Shown here: positions 11,220-22,700 of the stretch, in pieces
How positions within the stretch are numbered: the first letter of the stretch is position 1
Layout of the letters: every line of letters begins with the position of its first letter
Assembly (NCBI GenBank): GCA_000231825.2
Contig: JH720346.1
Coordinates: 348,942 to 412,941, forward strand
From: Tetrahymena elliotti 4EA
Lineage: Eukaryota > Ciliophora > Oligohymenophorea > Hymenostomatida > Tetrahymenidae
DNA: 64,000 nt
Direction of reading: 5' to 3'
The notes under the pieces: generated by a model
Database searches by the model: none
Told to the model about the DNA's origin: nothing
What the model saw: the letters and a program-made list of their open reading frames with translations, nothing else
Position numbers and translations under genes: made by a program

Positions 11220-14200
11220 ATGTTGTTAAAAAACATAAAATATTTTACGAGTATCAGTGAAGTACTTCAGTTTATTGAGAGATATGAATATATTTTAATT
11301 TTTATAAATTTAAAGTTACTAAACTCTAATTTCACTTTTTGCTTAAATCTGCATATTAAGCTATGGTAAAATTATTCATTTTTATTTAAAACAATTTAAG
11401 TCTAAATTTGACTTTAAACATAAGAAAATAATAATGTTCCATTCTGAATTACGCATTTTTTAATAAATAACTATTTTATTTTTTAAGCATTATACTATTC
11501 TGGGTTTATTTATTTTATTTTAAGTTTTTCTCTGATTCTTTTAATTATTTCTTTTTAATGTTTATTTTTATAATTTTTTTTAAGCTAGAATAATATTAAT
11601 GAAATGGTTGCATAAGGATTAGGACTTGAGTTAGCAAAATGCTCTTATCTCTAAATTTTGACTCTTGATCTCTAGTAAAAATAGCGTTTCAACATTTATA
11701 AGAATAAATAAATACTTAAATTTAAGATGAACTGACATTTCTTGATATTTGTTTAGTTAGCTTATTCATTCATTTTTAATTGTTGTTTTCAGATTTAAAA
11801 CAAATTTTAAAGCATTTCTCATTCTTTTAATTATATTTAAAATATCTCTTTATTTTTAAAAGAGGCAATACAATAGGTATTGGTGCTTAAGGAATAGGAT
11901 CTGGGTTAGCAAAATGCTCTAATCTCTAAACNNNNNNNNNNNNNNNNNNNNNNNNNNNNNNNNNNNNNNNNNNNNNNNNNNNNNNNNNNNNNNNNNNNNN
12001 NNNNNNNNNNNNNNNNNNNNNNNNNNNNNNNNNNNNNNNNNNNNNNNNGTAAAAATAGAGTTTCAATTCTTCTTTTTTCATTCATTTATTTTGCTTGCTA
12101 TTTTCAGATTTTATTCCGATTATTATTTTGTTTTTCTCATTCTATAAAATAGGTATTTTTATAATTTTTTAAAAGGTCTAATAATTTAGGTGAAAAGGGA
12201 GCATAAAAATTAGGATCTGAGTTAGCAAAATGCTCAAGTATCTACACTTTGACTCTTGATCTCTAGTAAAAATAGTGTTTAAATTATGCATTTTAAATAA
12301 ACAAATCAATCAAGAATTTAATATATAATTAACTGTCATTACTTATTTTAAAAAAATTTTTAAAGTAACAATAACATTGGTGAATTAGTTGCATAGGGAT
12401 TAGGGTCTGAATTAGCAAAGTGCTCCAACCTCTAGACTTTAACTATAAACCTAGGGTAGAAAAAGTGTTTCGATATTAACATTGAATTTTGGAATGAATA
12501 TATAGATAAATAAATAAAAAACCTTTAATCTATTAGTGAGTGACTGGTTATTTTGGGTTGGTTAACTTGATATATATTAGGCTCTCTCATTCTTTAATTT
12601 TAATTTTTTCTTTTCAAATTTAAATTTTGATTTTTTTAATTGTTTAAAAATTGTATTTATTCTAAATTTTTTATTTTTTCAAGATAGAATAATGTTGGTT
12701 AAAAAGGAGCATAAGGATTAGGATCTTAATTAAAGTAATGCACTAATCTTTAAAATTTGACTCTTGACCTATCGTAAAATATATTTTCAATCTTAATTAC
12801 CTACTTTTGAAGGAATAAAAAATGATTTTAATTTTTCTAGATTGGCTGACTAATTTGGATTTGTTTACTTTTTATTTGTTTGGCTTGCTATTAATTAATT
12901 TTATTTTTTTCTGTTTTAATTCAAAATTTTATGTTTTTCTCATTCTTTAATACCTTTCTTGATTCAATTTAATTTTTATCATTTTTAAAGGTAGAATAAT
13001 ATTGGAGAAATGGGTGCTTATGGGTTAGGATCTGAGTTAGGAAAATGCTTTAATCTCTAAACTTTAACTCTTTACCTCTAGTAATAATAGATTATGAAAT
13101 TTTAATTATTCATTTTTATTTGCTCTTCTCAGATTTCCAGATTCTCTTTATTCAATATTATTTTTATAATTTTTCAAAGGTAGAATTTTATTGGCGAAAT
13201 GGGTGCTTAAGGATTAGGATATGGCTTGTCTTAAAGCCCTAATCTTTAAACTTTGACTCTTTACCTCTAGTAAAAATACTGTTTAAATAAAAAAAAAGAG
13301 TTTGTACTATTTTATAAGACATTTGTTTGGTTCATTAAATTTTATTTGTTTTTTTCAATTTTTATCTTAAATTTTTATATTTTTTTCCATCTAATATTTC
13401 TTTGATATGTATTTTTATAATTTTTTAAAAGCTACAATAATATTGGTGAAATGGGTACATAAGAATTAGGATCTGAGTTAGCATAATGCTCTAATCTTTA
13501 AACTTTGACTCTTTACCTGGAGTAAATATGGAATTTTAATATTAATTATGCCTTAGAATTAATACAAACAAACTGTTATTGATGAGTGACTACAGACTAA
13601 TTTAGATTAGTTTACTTTACTAGATAGATATTTATTTTATTTATTCATTAATTCTTTTTTTTAATCTTTTCAGAATTATTTAAAATATGTAAAATATTTG
13701 TTTATTAAAAGTTTATTATTTTTAAAAGATAGAATAACATCAGTGAATTTGGTATATTAGGTTTCGGATTTGAGTTAGCAAAACGCTCTAATCTCTAAAA
13801 TTTTACTCTTGGCATAGTGTAAAAATTGTGTTTTAATATTAATTATGCATTTTTAATAAATAAAAATTTTAATTTAAGAGTGACTGAGTGGCTAAATAAT
13901 TTGGGTGGGTTTTAACTTTTTATTAGATTTTTTCAATATTTTAAAAGAAATTTTTTAATTTTTTAAATCATTTTTTAGATATTTATATTTTTTTTTTAAA
14001 GGTAGAACAATATTGGTGAAATTGGTGCTTAAGGATTAGGATCTGAGTTATCAAAATGCTCAAATCTCTAAACATTGACTCTTAATCTAGGGTAAAAACA
14101 GAGTTTTAATATTAATTTTTTTATTTTAGAATGAATTAATACAAAAGATTTGATTTGAGCTAATAGAATTTTGGGTGCCTTACTTGATATTTATTATTAT

Positions 14201-16002
14201 TTTTTGCTTTCAGATTTCGTTCTATTTTATGTTTTTCTCTTTCTTTAAATATTTCTTTATTCAATATATAATATTATTTTAAAAGTGCTAATAAAATTGG
14301 CAGTATTGGCACAATAGGATTAGGGTCCGAATTATCAAAATGTTCTAATCTTTAAGCTTTGACTCTCGACCTAGGGTAATATTAACATTAGTTATGTATT
14401 TTTAAATAAACAAATAAATAAAAACTGTAATAAATGAACAACTGACTTATTTTGGTTGCTTTATTAAATTTTTTTTGCTTTTTTTTATTTGTTCTTTCAT
14501 TTTTAATTGAGCATTTTATGCTTTTTTCATCTTCTTAATTATTAATTTGTTTAATTTTTAAAAGGTAGAACAATATTGATCAAATGGGTGCATAAGGATT
14601 AGGATCTGAGTTAGCAAAATGCTCTGATCTCTAAACTTTGGCTCTATCCCTTATGTAAAAATAATTTTTCAATATATCTAAATGAATGAATAAATAAATA
14701 AGTTAAAAATTTAATTTATGAGCGATTGAATGAATGACTAATCTTAGTTTGCTGACTTTTATTAATTATTACTTCTTTTTTGAGGTTTAATTCAAATTGT
14801 TATGTTTTCTCATTTTTTTAAATAATTTTTAATTTAATATTTTATAATTTTTTAATAGGTACAATAATATTGGTGAAATTGGGGCTGAAAGTTTAGGATT
14901 TTAGTTATCAAAATGCTCTAACCTCTAAACTTTGGCTCTTAATCTAAAGTAAAAATAGTTTTTCAATATTATTGATGCATTTTCAATAAACAAATAAAGA
15001 CTCAAAAAAATGAGCCACTTATTTTTTGGGTTGATATAATTGATATTTGCTTGTCTTCCCATTAATTTTATCATGCCATTCGTTTTCAAATTTAACTCAA
15101 ATTTTTATTTTTTTATACTTCTTTATCCAATCTTTATTTTTGAAAAGGTCTAGTAATATAGGCGAATTAGGAGTATAAAGATTAGGATATGAGTTAGCAA
15201 AATGCTCAAACATCTAAACTTTGACTCTTAACATAGGGTAAATATTGTTTTTAAAAATATGAATTATGCATTATTAAATAAATAAATAAAAACTTTAATT
15301 TATGAGTATATGAGAGACTGAAAATTTATAGTTAGTTTATTTGATATTTTTTTCTCTCACTCACTCACTCATCCATTCATACATTCATTAATTTTTATTC
15401 GTTCTTTTAAAAATTTGTTTATTAGATATTTAGTTTTATAATTTTTTAAAGATAGAATAATATTGGCCCAATGGGAGCACAAGGGTTAGGATATGAGTTA
15501 GCAAAATGCTCTAATCTCTTAACTTTAGCTCTTTCCCTCAAGTAATCATAGAGCTCCTATATTAATTATACTTTTTGAATGAAAGAATCAATGAATGATT
15601 AAATAAATATAAAGACTTTAATCTACAAGAAATTGACATGGCTTGCTTCTTTGATATTCGTTTAGTTCATTCATTAATTTTTATTTGATACTTTCAAGAT
15701 TTTATTCAAATTTTAAAATTTTTCATTCTTTTAAATATTTCTTTATCTTCTTATTTTTTAAAAGCAGTAATAAAATTGGTGAAACAGGTGCCTAAGGATT
15801 TGGATCTAAGCTCGGAAAATGCTCAAATCTCAAAAACTTGACAATAGAAATAGGGTAAAAATATTTGTATTTTGGAATGTTTCAGTAGTTATTTTTTTAA
15901 TTTTTTCATAGATAAAATAATATTAGTAAAAGTGGAGGATTAAGATTAAGATCAAGGCTAATAAAAGCAAAAAGATTAATGTTTATTGTTTTGAGAATAT
16001 GA
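11220..16002 (+). CDS. LRR protein with one 90-bp exon per repeat
   Basis: This is a ribonuclease-inhibitor-like leucine-rich-repeat protein, probably intracellular because no signal peptide or membrane anchor is seen. Exon 1 (11220-11365) encodes a 48-residue N-cap (MLLKNIKYFT). Repeat exons start at 11585, 11863 (cut by the gap), 12176, 12366, 12684, 12991, 13180, 13432, 13729, 14002, 14286, 14565, 14859, 15148, 15452 and 15765. Each complete one is exactly 90 bp and ends in phase 2, and the last exon is 15912-16002. The repeat consensus is QNNIGEMGAQGLGSELAKCS then NLQTLTLDL, 30 residues. If the gap holds one exon end, the total is 558 residues in frame. Introns are about 100-230 bp and resemble one another, so exon plus intron is the duplicated unit. 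Donors are GTAAA-like and acceptors end TTTTAAAG. Binding partner unknown. Confidence 0.87.
11932..12048. other. Assembly gap (117 N)
   Basis: The run of N starts inside the second LRR repeat exon and ends exactly where a repeat intron begins (GTAAAAATAG at 12049). Finishing that exon needs only about 20 bases, so 117 N is either arbitrary padding or hides collapsed extra repeats. The true repeat number is uncertain. Confidence 0.95.
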
Positions 16003-16884
16003 TTATTTTTTAATGAAGCGGAGACATTACTTACTTTTAAATAATCTAATAATTATCGTATATAATAAAAATAAGTTAAAACTTGTCTGAATATTTAAAC
16101 TTATTTTTTTATCTTAATCTGATTTTCCTTTTTCTTATCTATTTAATTAATTTTTTGTTTAATCTAACAGATCTATTTATTATTTCTTATTAAAAAAAAT
16201 AAATTTTTATTAACTAAAATTATCTAATAATTAAAGAAAAATATTTTTAAAAATATTCTTTTCGATTGTCGCTAATCTCATTTATTTTATGTTTATGAAC
16301 ATTTTTAAAAATGAAGTTATTAGAATTATTTGTTGTTTTCAACTAAAAATTAATTTGTCTAAAAACTTAGAAAATATCTTTTAAAGTTTTAATAAATAAA
16401 ATTCAATCAAAAGAATTTCTTTTTGAATTGATAGACTAAAAATAAATAATTAATAAAAAACCTAGTTTTATCTTTGAAAAGTAAAAAGATCGATTATATT
16501 ATTAAGTTATTTTAAAAAATGAGTAACAATTTGTAATTACAAGAAATGTAAATAGAATTAATTATCTATCAAAGATTAAAAATACATAATAGATTTTGTA
16601 TTGATTTATATTTATTTTAATAATTACTTAACGCAATTAATCTTAGATTAAAAAATAATTAAATCACCAAAAATATATTATCAATTTAACTAACCTTTTA
16701 GTTTTTTACAGTGTTCTGTCAAAATTTTTTGGGAAGTCTAATTAATTTTTCTAAAATTTATTAATTAAAAAAATTTGGCTAAAAGCAAATAAAAAATTGA
16801 AAACTAGATTTCATATGACTTTAATTAATAAAAAGAAATTTAAAAAGCAAAATATAAATTAATAATTTGAAAAAATAATTTTAC
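16003..16884. other. Intergenic, AT-rich
   Basis: No reading frame, repeat exon or RNA gene that I can support between the end of the LRR gene and the inverted LRR remnants. Confidence 0.55.
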
Positions 16885-17617
16885 GAGAGTTAAAGAGTCA
16901 AAGTTTAGAGATTAGAGCATTTTTATAGCTCAGGTAAAGAAAAGTATTAATTGTAAAAAACTAGAAAATTTAAATTAATTTAAAGAACTTTAAAGAAAAG
17001 TTAATGAGCTTAAATTAAATAAATTTATAGTTTTAAATCATAAATTAAAATCCATATCTCTTAAAAAAATTGTGAGTAATGTTTGAAAACTTTTTTTACA
17101 CTAAAGAAAGATTCAAATTGTAGAATTAAATGCATTCTGCTAATCCTGATCCTAATCGTTCTACTCCAACTTAATCTACATTATTTTCACTTTTAAATAA
17201 ATTAAAAAACGAGAAAAATAAAAATGTGAATTTAATTGTTAAATAATTTATAAAAATGAAAGAGCAAACTATCAAATAAATCTACTAAAGTCTTTTAAAT
17301 TTAAAAAGTTTTTTTGATTCAAACACTAATTTTACAAGAGAGAAAGATTCAAGATCTAGAGGTTTGAGTATTTTGCTAGCCCTAGTCCTAATTTTTATGC
17401 TCGAATACAAATTTTATTTCCCCTTTTTACAGATTTTAAAAAATTAATTCAATAAAAGAAAAAAAAATGAATGAATTTATTTATTTATTTACTCAAAAAG
17501 TAATTTTAAATTTAAATCTGTTTTTACTTGATATCAAGAGTCAAAGATTAGAGATTAGAGCATTTGCTTAACCCAGATCCTAATCCTTATACTTCAGTTT
17601 CACCAATGTTACTCCTT
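16885..17617 (-). pseudogene. Inverted LRR exon remnants, 4 exons
   Basis: On the minus strand there are three intact repeat exons with preserved phase-2 junctions (17528-17617, 90 bp; 17336-17422, 87 bp; 17100-17189, 90 bp) and one truncated at its 5' end (16885 to about 16936). They encode variants of the 30-residue repeat, for example SNIGETEVQGLGSGLSKCSN. No N-cap exon is found upstream on this strand; an N-cap-like piece lies next door in the opposite orientation, and no terminal exon is seen. This is a fragment of a third LRR gene that was inverted or broken, next to transposase remains. Frames are still open, so a short transcript is conceivable. Confidence 0.75.
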
Positions 17618-17774
17618 CTTTAAAAAATAATAAATAAAAGTAAAGTTAAGAAGAGTCTTTAGAATTAAAAAAATAAGGATTAAAATTTACATTCAAAAAA
17701 AATTATTAAATATGATTAGATTATCAAGTAAATCTATAATTATTTTTTTACTAAAATCTCAATAATTAGAAAAC

Positions 17775-17850
17775 TTTGATATTTTGATATACTTTAATTC
17801 TTATTTATTAAAAGTTACTAGGCTCTGATTTAAGTTCTTACTCATAAGAA
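17775..17850 (+). pseudogene. LRR N-cap exon fragment, plus orientation
   Basis: This stretch (ATATACTTTAATTCTTATTT, then AAAGTTACTAGGCTCTGATT) matches the first exon of the LRR genes at 11220 and 24643 and the copy at 63480-63560. It lacks the start and the splice end. It is oriented opposite to the LRR repeat exons immediately to its left, and it touches the 3' end of the transposase fragment. Confidence 0.7.
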
Positions 17851-18708
17851 TTTCATTCCATCAGCTCTAACAAGGAAGATAACAGTCACTCTATCTTTTT
17901 CGTTTCCCTTCATTCTGAGCTTAACATTTCTTGATCCATTCTCAGCTATAATTCTATCAGGGGTTGTTTACCAGTAAACTGCCACTTAATCGAAGTTGTA
18001 GATGTCATAATTTATTTATTGTTTCTTCTGATTTTCATTCTTTCTTATAACATTCTACTAAGGTATAAGAAGGCTTAAATTATAGTGTTTTCGGAATTAA
18101 TTAATAGTTTAAGCTCGCAAACTAATATTCTCCGAGATGAGGAGCATTTTCAAAAAAAAATGTTATTATAGATTCAGATGTTTGCAGTCATAGATGAAAA
18201 TATTTCTCGATGTTTAAATTTTTCGTGTTTACTTTTCAAAGATCTAATTGAATGTTAATATCTTTTAGGAATTTAGTTAAAAAGCTCATTATCTTTGTAC
18301 CATTCTCTCAGAGACTTTCTTGAGACATCTATTTCAGAAGATAGCTGATGATATGATTTTCCACTCTACAATGATTCGATAGCATCAAGCATAAATTTAA
18401 TTGAATAGGATTTCTTTTTATTTGGAGTACCTTACTCACTCTCATCAACCATCATCATCATTTATTAGTCAACGTTTTGATTGATCATTTTCTCAGAGTT
18501 AGATAAATTTATAGAATTTAGTTGTTCGCTAGATCTTCAAAATCAGAATCAGATTCAGAACTATCAATGTATGATTATTACTGCTGTAACTGGAACCAGA
18601 ATCACTTGAATCACTAGAGTTAGATCCAAATTCAGATTAGGTAAAAGATTATTAAGAATCTTAGGTATCTTTTTTATGATGTTACCTTTTCATTTTGTTT
18701 ATGATTAT
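17842..18708 (-). pseudogene. Decayed pogo/Tigger-like DDE transposase
   Basis: On the minus strand a helix-turn-helix segment (18461 down to TGA at 18174) reads KKKSYSIKFMLDAIESLQSG and then HQLSSEIDVSRKSLREWY, the Psq/CENP-B-type N-terminal DNA-binding layout. The same frame after the TGA gives FKPSYTLVECYKKE. After a frame change a catalytic-core piece follows: IYNFDQVAVYWQTTPDR, with the first Asp of the DDE triad, and then GNEKDRVTVIFLVRADG, typical of DDE superfamily endonucleases. It ends at 17842 before the second Asp and third acidic residue. Upstream Ser/Asp-rich sequence (to about 18708) also needs frame changes. This is a truncated, frameshifted and non-functional copy. I did not find clear terminal inverted repeats. 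Confidence 0.75.
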
Positions 18709-19744
18709 CCTTTAATTTATTTCTATTGAATTTTAGATAATCAAACACTCTCGTTTTATCGGCATTATTTAAAGAGATTTCGATCTCTTTACTATCTAAC
18801 AAGTTTTTAATAAATTTCTAGAATTATATTTGTTTCTAATGCATCATATATCAGATATTTGATCATTAATACAAATAAATGAATGAACATTATTAAATAT
18901 AATTATGAAAGATATACACAAAGTAACATGAAATGATGCAATATACTCAATATAGATAATAAATTATCTTACTTTTTAAATTCTTAGAGAGGGGGGAAAA
19001 TAAATGAATAGAGAGAATAACTAAAAATGAATGATGGGAGGGGGGATAAACTACACAATTGACTGTATATGTATATATTATATATGTATTTTATTGAATT
19101 TATTATAATATGGATTAGAAATTAATTATTATCAAATATTATTTCATTCATTATAATTATATTAAAAAATCTATTTTTCGAAATTAAATATTGAATCAAG
19201 TCTATTCTTTCTTCATCATTAAACATTTAATCTATTTAAAATTTTGCAACATACTTATGTAATCTTCTTAGCAAACAGGACAATTTGTTGTGTTAAAATT
19301 ATTGTACTTATAAAGATTATTTTAGTTTGAACAATCCATTGTTTTATCTCTAATCATTAAATTTTAGATGGTACTTATTAGTTATTTTTAAAAGACTTTA
19401 GATTAATAAATATTTAAACATTAATAGCCTACTTACTAATATTTGTTAAAGTTCTTTCTATTATTAAATTATTAAAATCAATTTTTTTTCCCAAATAAAA
19501 AAAAGTATTCAGAGAATAGAGAGAAAATAGTTTTAAAATTATAAAAAATTAACTTACTTCTAAAATAAGAACAAATGCAGATTAAATATATTTTTTTAGT
19601 TGAATTAAAGTTTTGCTCTTTGCTTGAAGAAATATTATTATTATTATTTTAATAATTAAGGATCAATCAAATAAATATCATCCCAATTTATTGTAAATTT
19701 TAATAAATATTAAGTTAATCAACAATTAATCTTGAGCTAATAAA
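18709..19744. other. Intergenic with G-runs
   Basis: There is no supported gene. Two G-rich patches stand out in an AT-rich background: GAGAGGGGGG at about 18987-18996 and GGGAGGGGGG at about 19036-19045. They could mark one end of the transposon-derived block. The remainder is A/T-rich upstream sequence of channel 3. Confidence 0.5.
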
Positions 19745-22700
19745 ATGTCTTCGTTTTCTCCAAACAGCTCTGAAAACAGATAGAATTAAAATTTAATTTA
19801 AGTAAGAGAAACTGAAGAAGATGAGTTCTATAAAGAATAATAATTATATAAGGGTGCTTAGTTATAAAAGAAAAATATTCATTATTTAAATTCATAAGTT
19901 AGCGACTTTAAGTAAATTAATAAAAGAAATGAAGATGAAGTTGACGGTAATTAATAGACAAATAACTATTTCCTGAAAACAAATTCATTATTGGAGTCTG
20001 TTAATTTTTCATAAAACTTGAATTTAGTTAATGACATACATAATAGTTCCAATAAGGCAACAATAGATTAGATTCCAGTCAAATATTAGAGAGAATCTCA
20101 TCATTTAGAATAGCATTAGTAATAGTAAATAACTTTTTAGGCATAATTTGAATAATCTAAAGCAAAATCGATTGATGATTTATTAATCAATGAAAGCAAG
20201 AATAAACGTCTAAATAATTAAATTGAAGGAATGATGAATTAAATAGGAGAAAATAAAGTCGAGTTTGAATACTCTCTATCATAAAATACATCAAAGCAAA
20301 ATAATTCACAATAATAACTGAAAAAACAAATGAATGCATAAAATGCAAAAGAAATATTTGGTGATTATCATTGTAATCAAACACACTCATCAAGAATAAA
20401 GGTTGCCTACTAGGTTTTTGAATTCATTAAAAGAATGAAAAGGAATGTAATTCATATTTTTAAAAATATAATTGAATTAATAACTTTTTAACAAAGTAGA
20501 AGTTATTGAATGCACTATCCCTTTAATTAAAAGTTATTAAAAATAAATATTTTTTGTTAATTATTCTTTTTTGACTAATCACAAAAAGGTGTTGTCGAAG
20601 AAAATAAATAATCTTCCCGAAAAGTTTATGTTTTTAATTAATGATTTGTCAAGTGGAGAAATTAAAATAAAAAAGAACAACATCTCATAACAAAGTTTTA
20701 TTTACAAAGAAACAGCAAAATTTGGAAAATTGTTTAGTTTAATAGCAAATTTAAAAGTATTTAATCAAAACTCAATTGAATATATAATTATTAGAATGGC
20801 AACTCTTATTTTAATATTGCTTTATTTCATCTGGATACCTCTAAGATTTTCCTTTGATTTCAATTTTCCTTTAATAATTCAAATTCTTACTGAAAGAATA
20901 GGAATATTTTTATTATTGATTTTCACTTTTCTTAAGTTCAACATGAAGTAGCATTGTTCTAATGGAAAGAAGTTAAAAAATAGGAATTAAATAGCTTAAT
21001 TTTAATTAAGATCATTCTCATTTTATAGTGAAATAATATCTAATATTTCTATTATTTATTGCTTAAATGATAGCAAATCACTTATCTAATTCTTATTTTT
21101 TTTGAGGATTTATGAAATTAAGTAGATAAAATAATATACTAAAGAACATATTTTATTTAATAGAAATTAACTTGCATTTATTTTTGAATTAGTAAGCTTA
21201 GCAGGGTTGTTTTTACTTTACTCTCATGTGTCGGCCTGTATTTTTTACTATATAGGGGCAAATTAAAATGACTAATAAAACACTTGGATTAATCAATCAA
21301 ACTTATAATTTGAAAACAATTAAAGTACGCTTTATCTGTATAGCTTTTACTTCTCTTGGTCAACACTTCTGGCTATTGGATATGGAGATATTGTTCCAGT
21401 TTCTAATTATGAAAAGATTTACATATTATTTAACACTTTCTTTAACCTTTTCATTTAATTTTAAATAATTAGATTTTTGATAAGTTATGCATTCAGCTAA
21501 TTTGCTTAGATTAAAGATTATGAGTAAAATAATTGTAAATTTAAATCCAATAAAATTTAATTTTTTATGAATAGGAAATCAAAGAAAGTGGTTAAACAAT
21601 ATTTGCTTGAGAGGAATATATCGAAAGTACTTCAGTTAAAGATGTTGTAGGAGCTAAAAATATAAAATGAAAATTTAGAATATATTTAAGGAGAGAAAAT
21701 AATGAGTCAGTTTAATCATAAAATAAAATAAAAATTAAAAAATGAAATTTATTTGTAATATTTTATGAAAAACTAAATTATAACAAATATTTTCTCATAA
21801 GAGTTTTTGATTTAGCTCTCAAATAAGATGAAAGAAGTTTTGTAATAAATTCTTTAATTCATTTTATGATTATTCATTATGTTGCTATTAAATTAGATTA
21901 TTACCAAATTCAGTTATTCAAAAAAATGGCTAATCTACTGATAGATTACAGCTGATTTTAAAAGGATAGATTAAATCAGTTTTTGAATCAAATTAAGATC
22001 TAGAAATTGATTTATTCGAAGTAAAAATACCTCTTTTATAATAAACAATTTAACCAATTTTTTTTACAAATCTACAAGGAAGGATCTTTTATTGGATTAA
22101 ATGAGTTTTTATAGTAAAAGCAATCAAATGTTACTTATAAATGCTAAAATTATGTTATCCTATCTTATATAGAAAGAGATGATTTTTTACATTTGCTTCA
22201 TCAATATTATGAGGATTTTGTAATTTAAATTTTAATGAAATATTTAAAATTCATATTATCTAAATAGGAAAAATATAAAATGGTTTTTGAATAAAGTAAT
22301 GAAAAGTTTCAGTTTTAATTTTTGTAAAAAGTTTAAATCTGTAAATGTTGTAGTAGTCCAAAGCACGAAACTATTAATTGTCCTTTGATAGCAATTAATT
22401 GCTAGAGAGATTATGTAGTTTAAAGATATAATTTTGTAAAAACACAAAATAGAAGTCAATATTTGAAAAAAAGAAAAATAAGAGTAAAATTTTAACATAT
22501 TTAACATTGAGTTTTGAATAAATAATAATGTGGATTCTCATAAATTAAGGACTATTTTCAAAAAATTCATTAATTTTTTTATTTAAGCACTTTTAAATTT
22601 CAATTAAGGACAAACATTTTAAAAATGACCTTAATATATGAGAATCTATGGTATTTATTTATAAAAAATAAAATTATGTAGATTATTTTTAAGATTTTAA

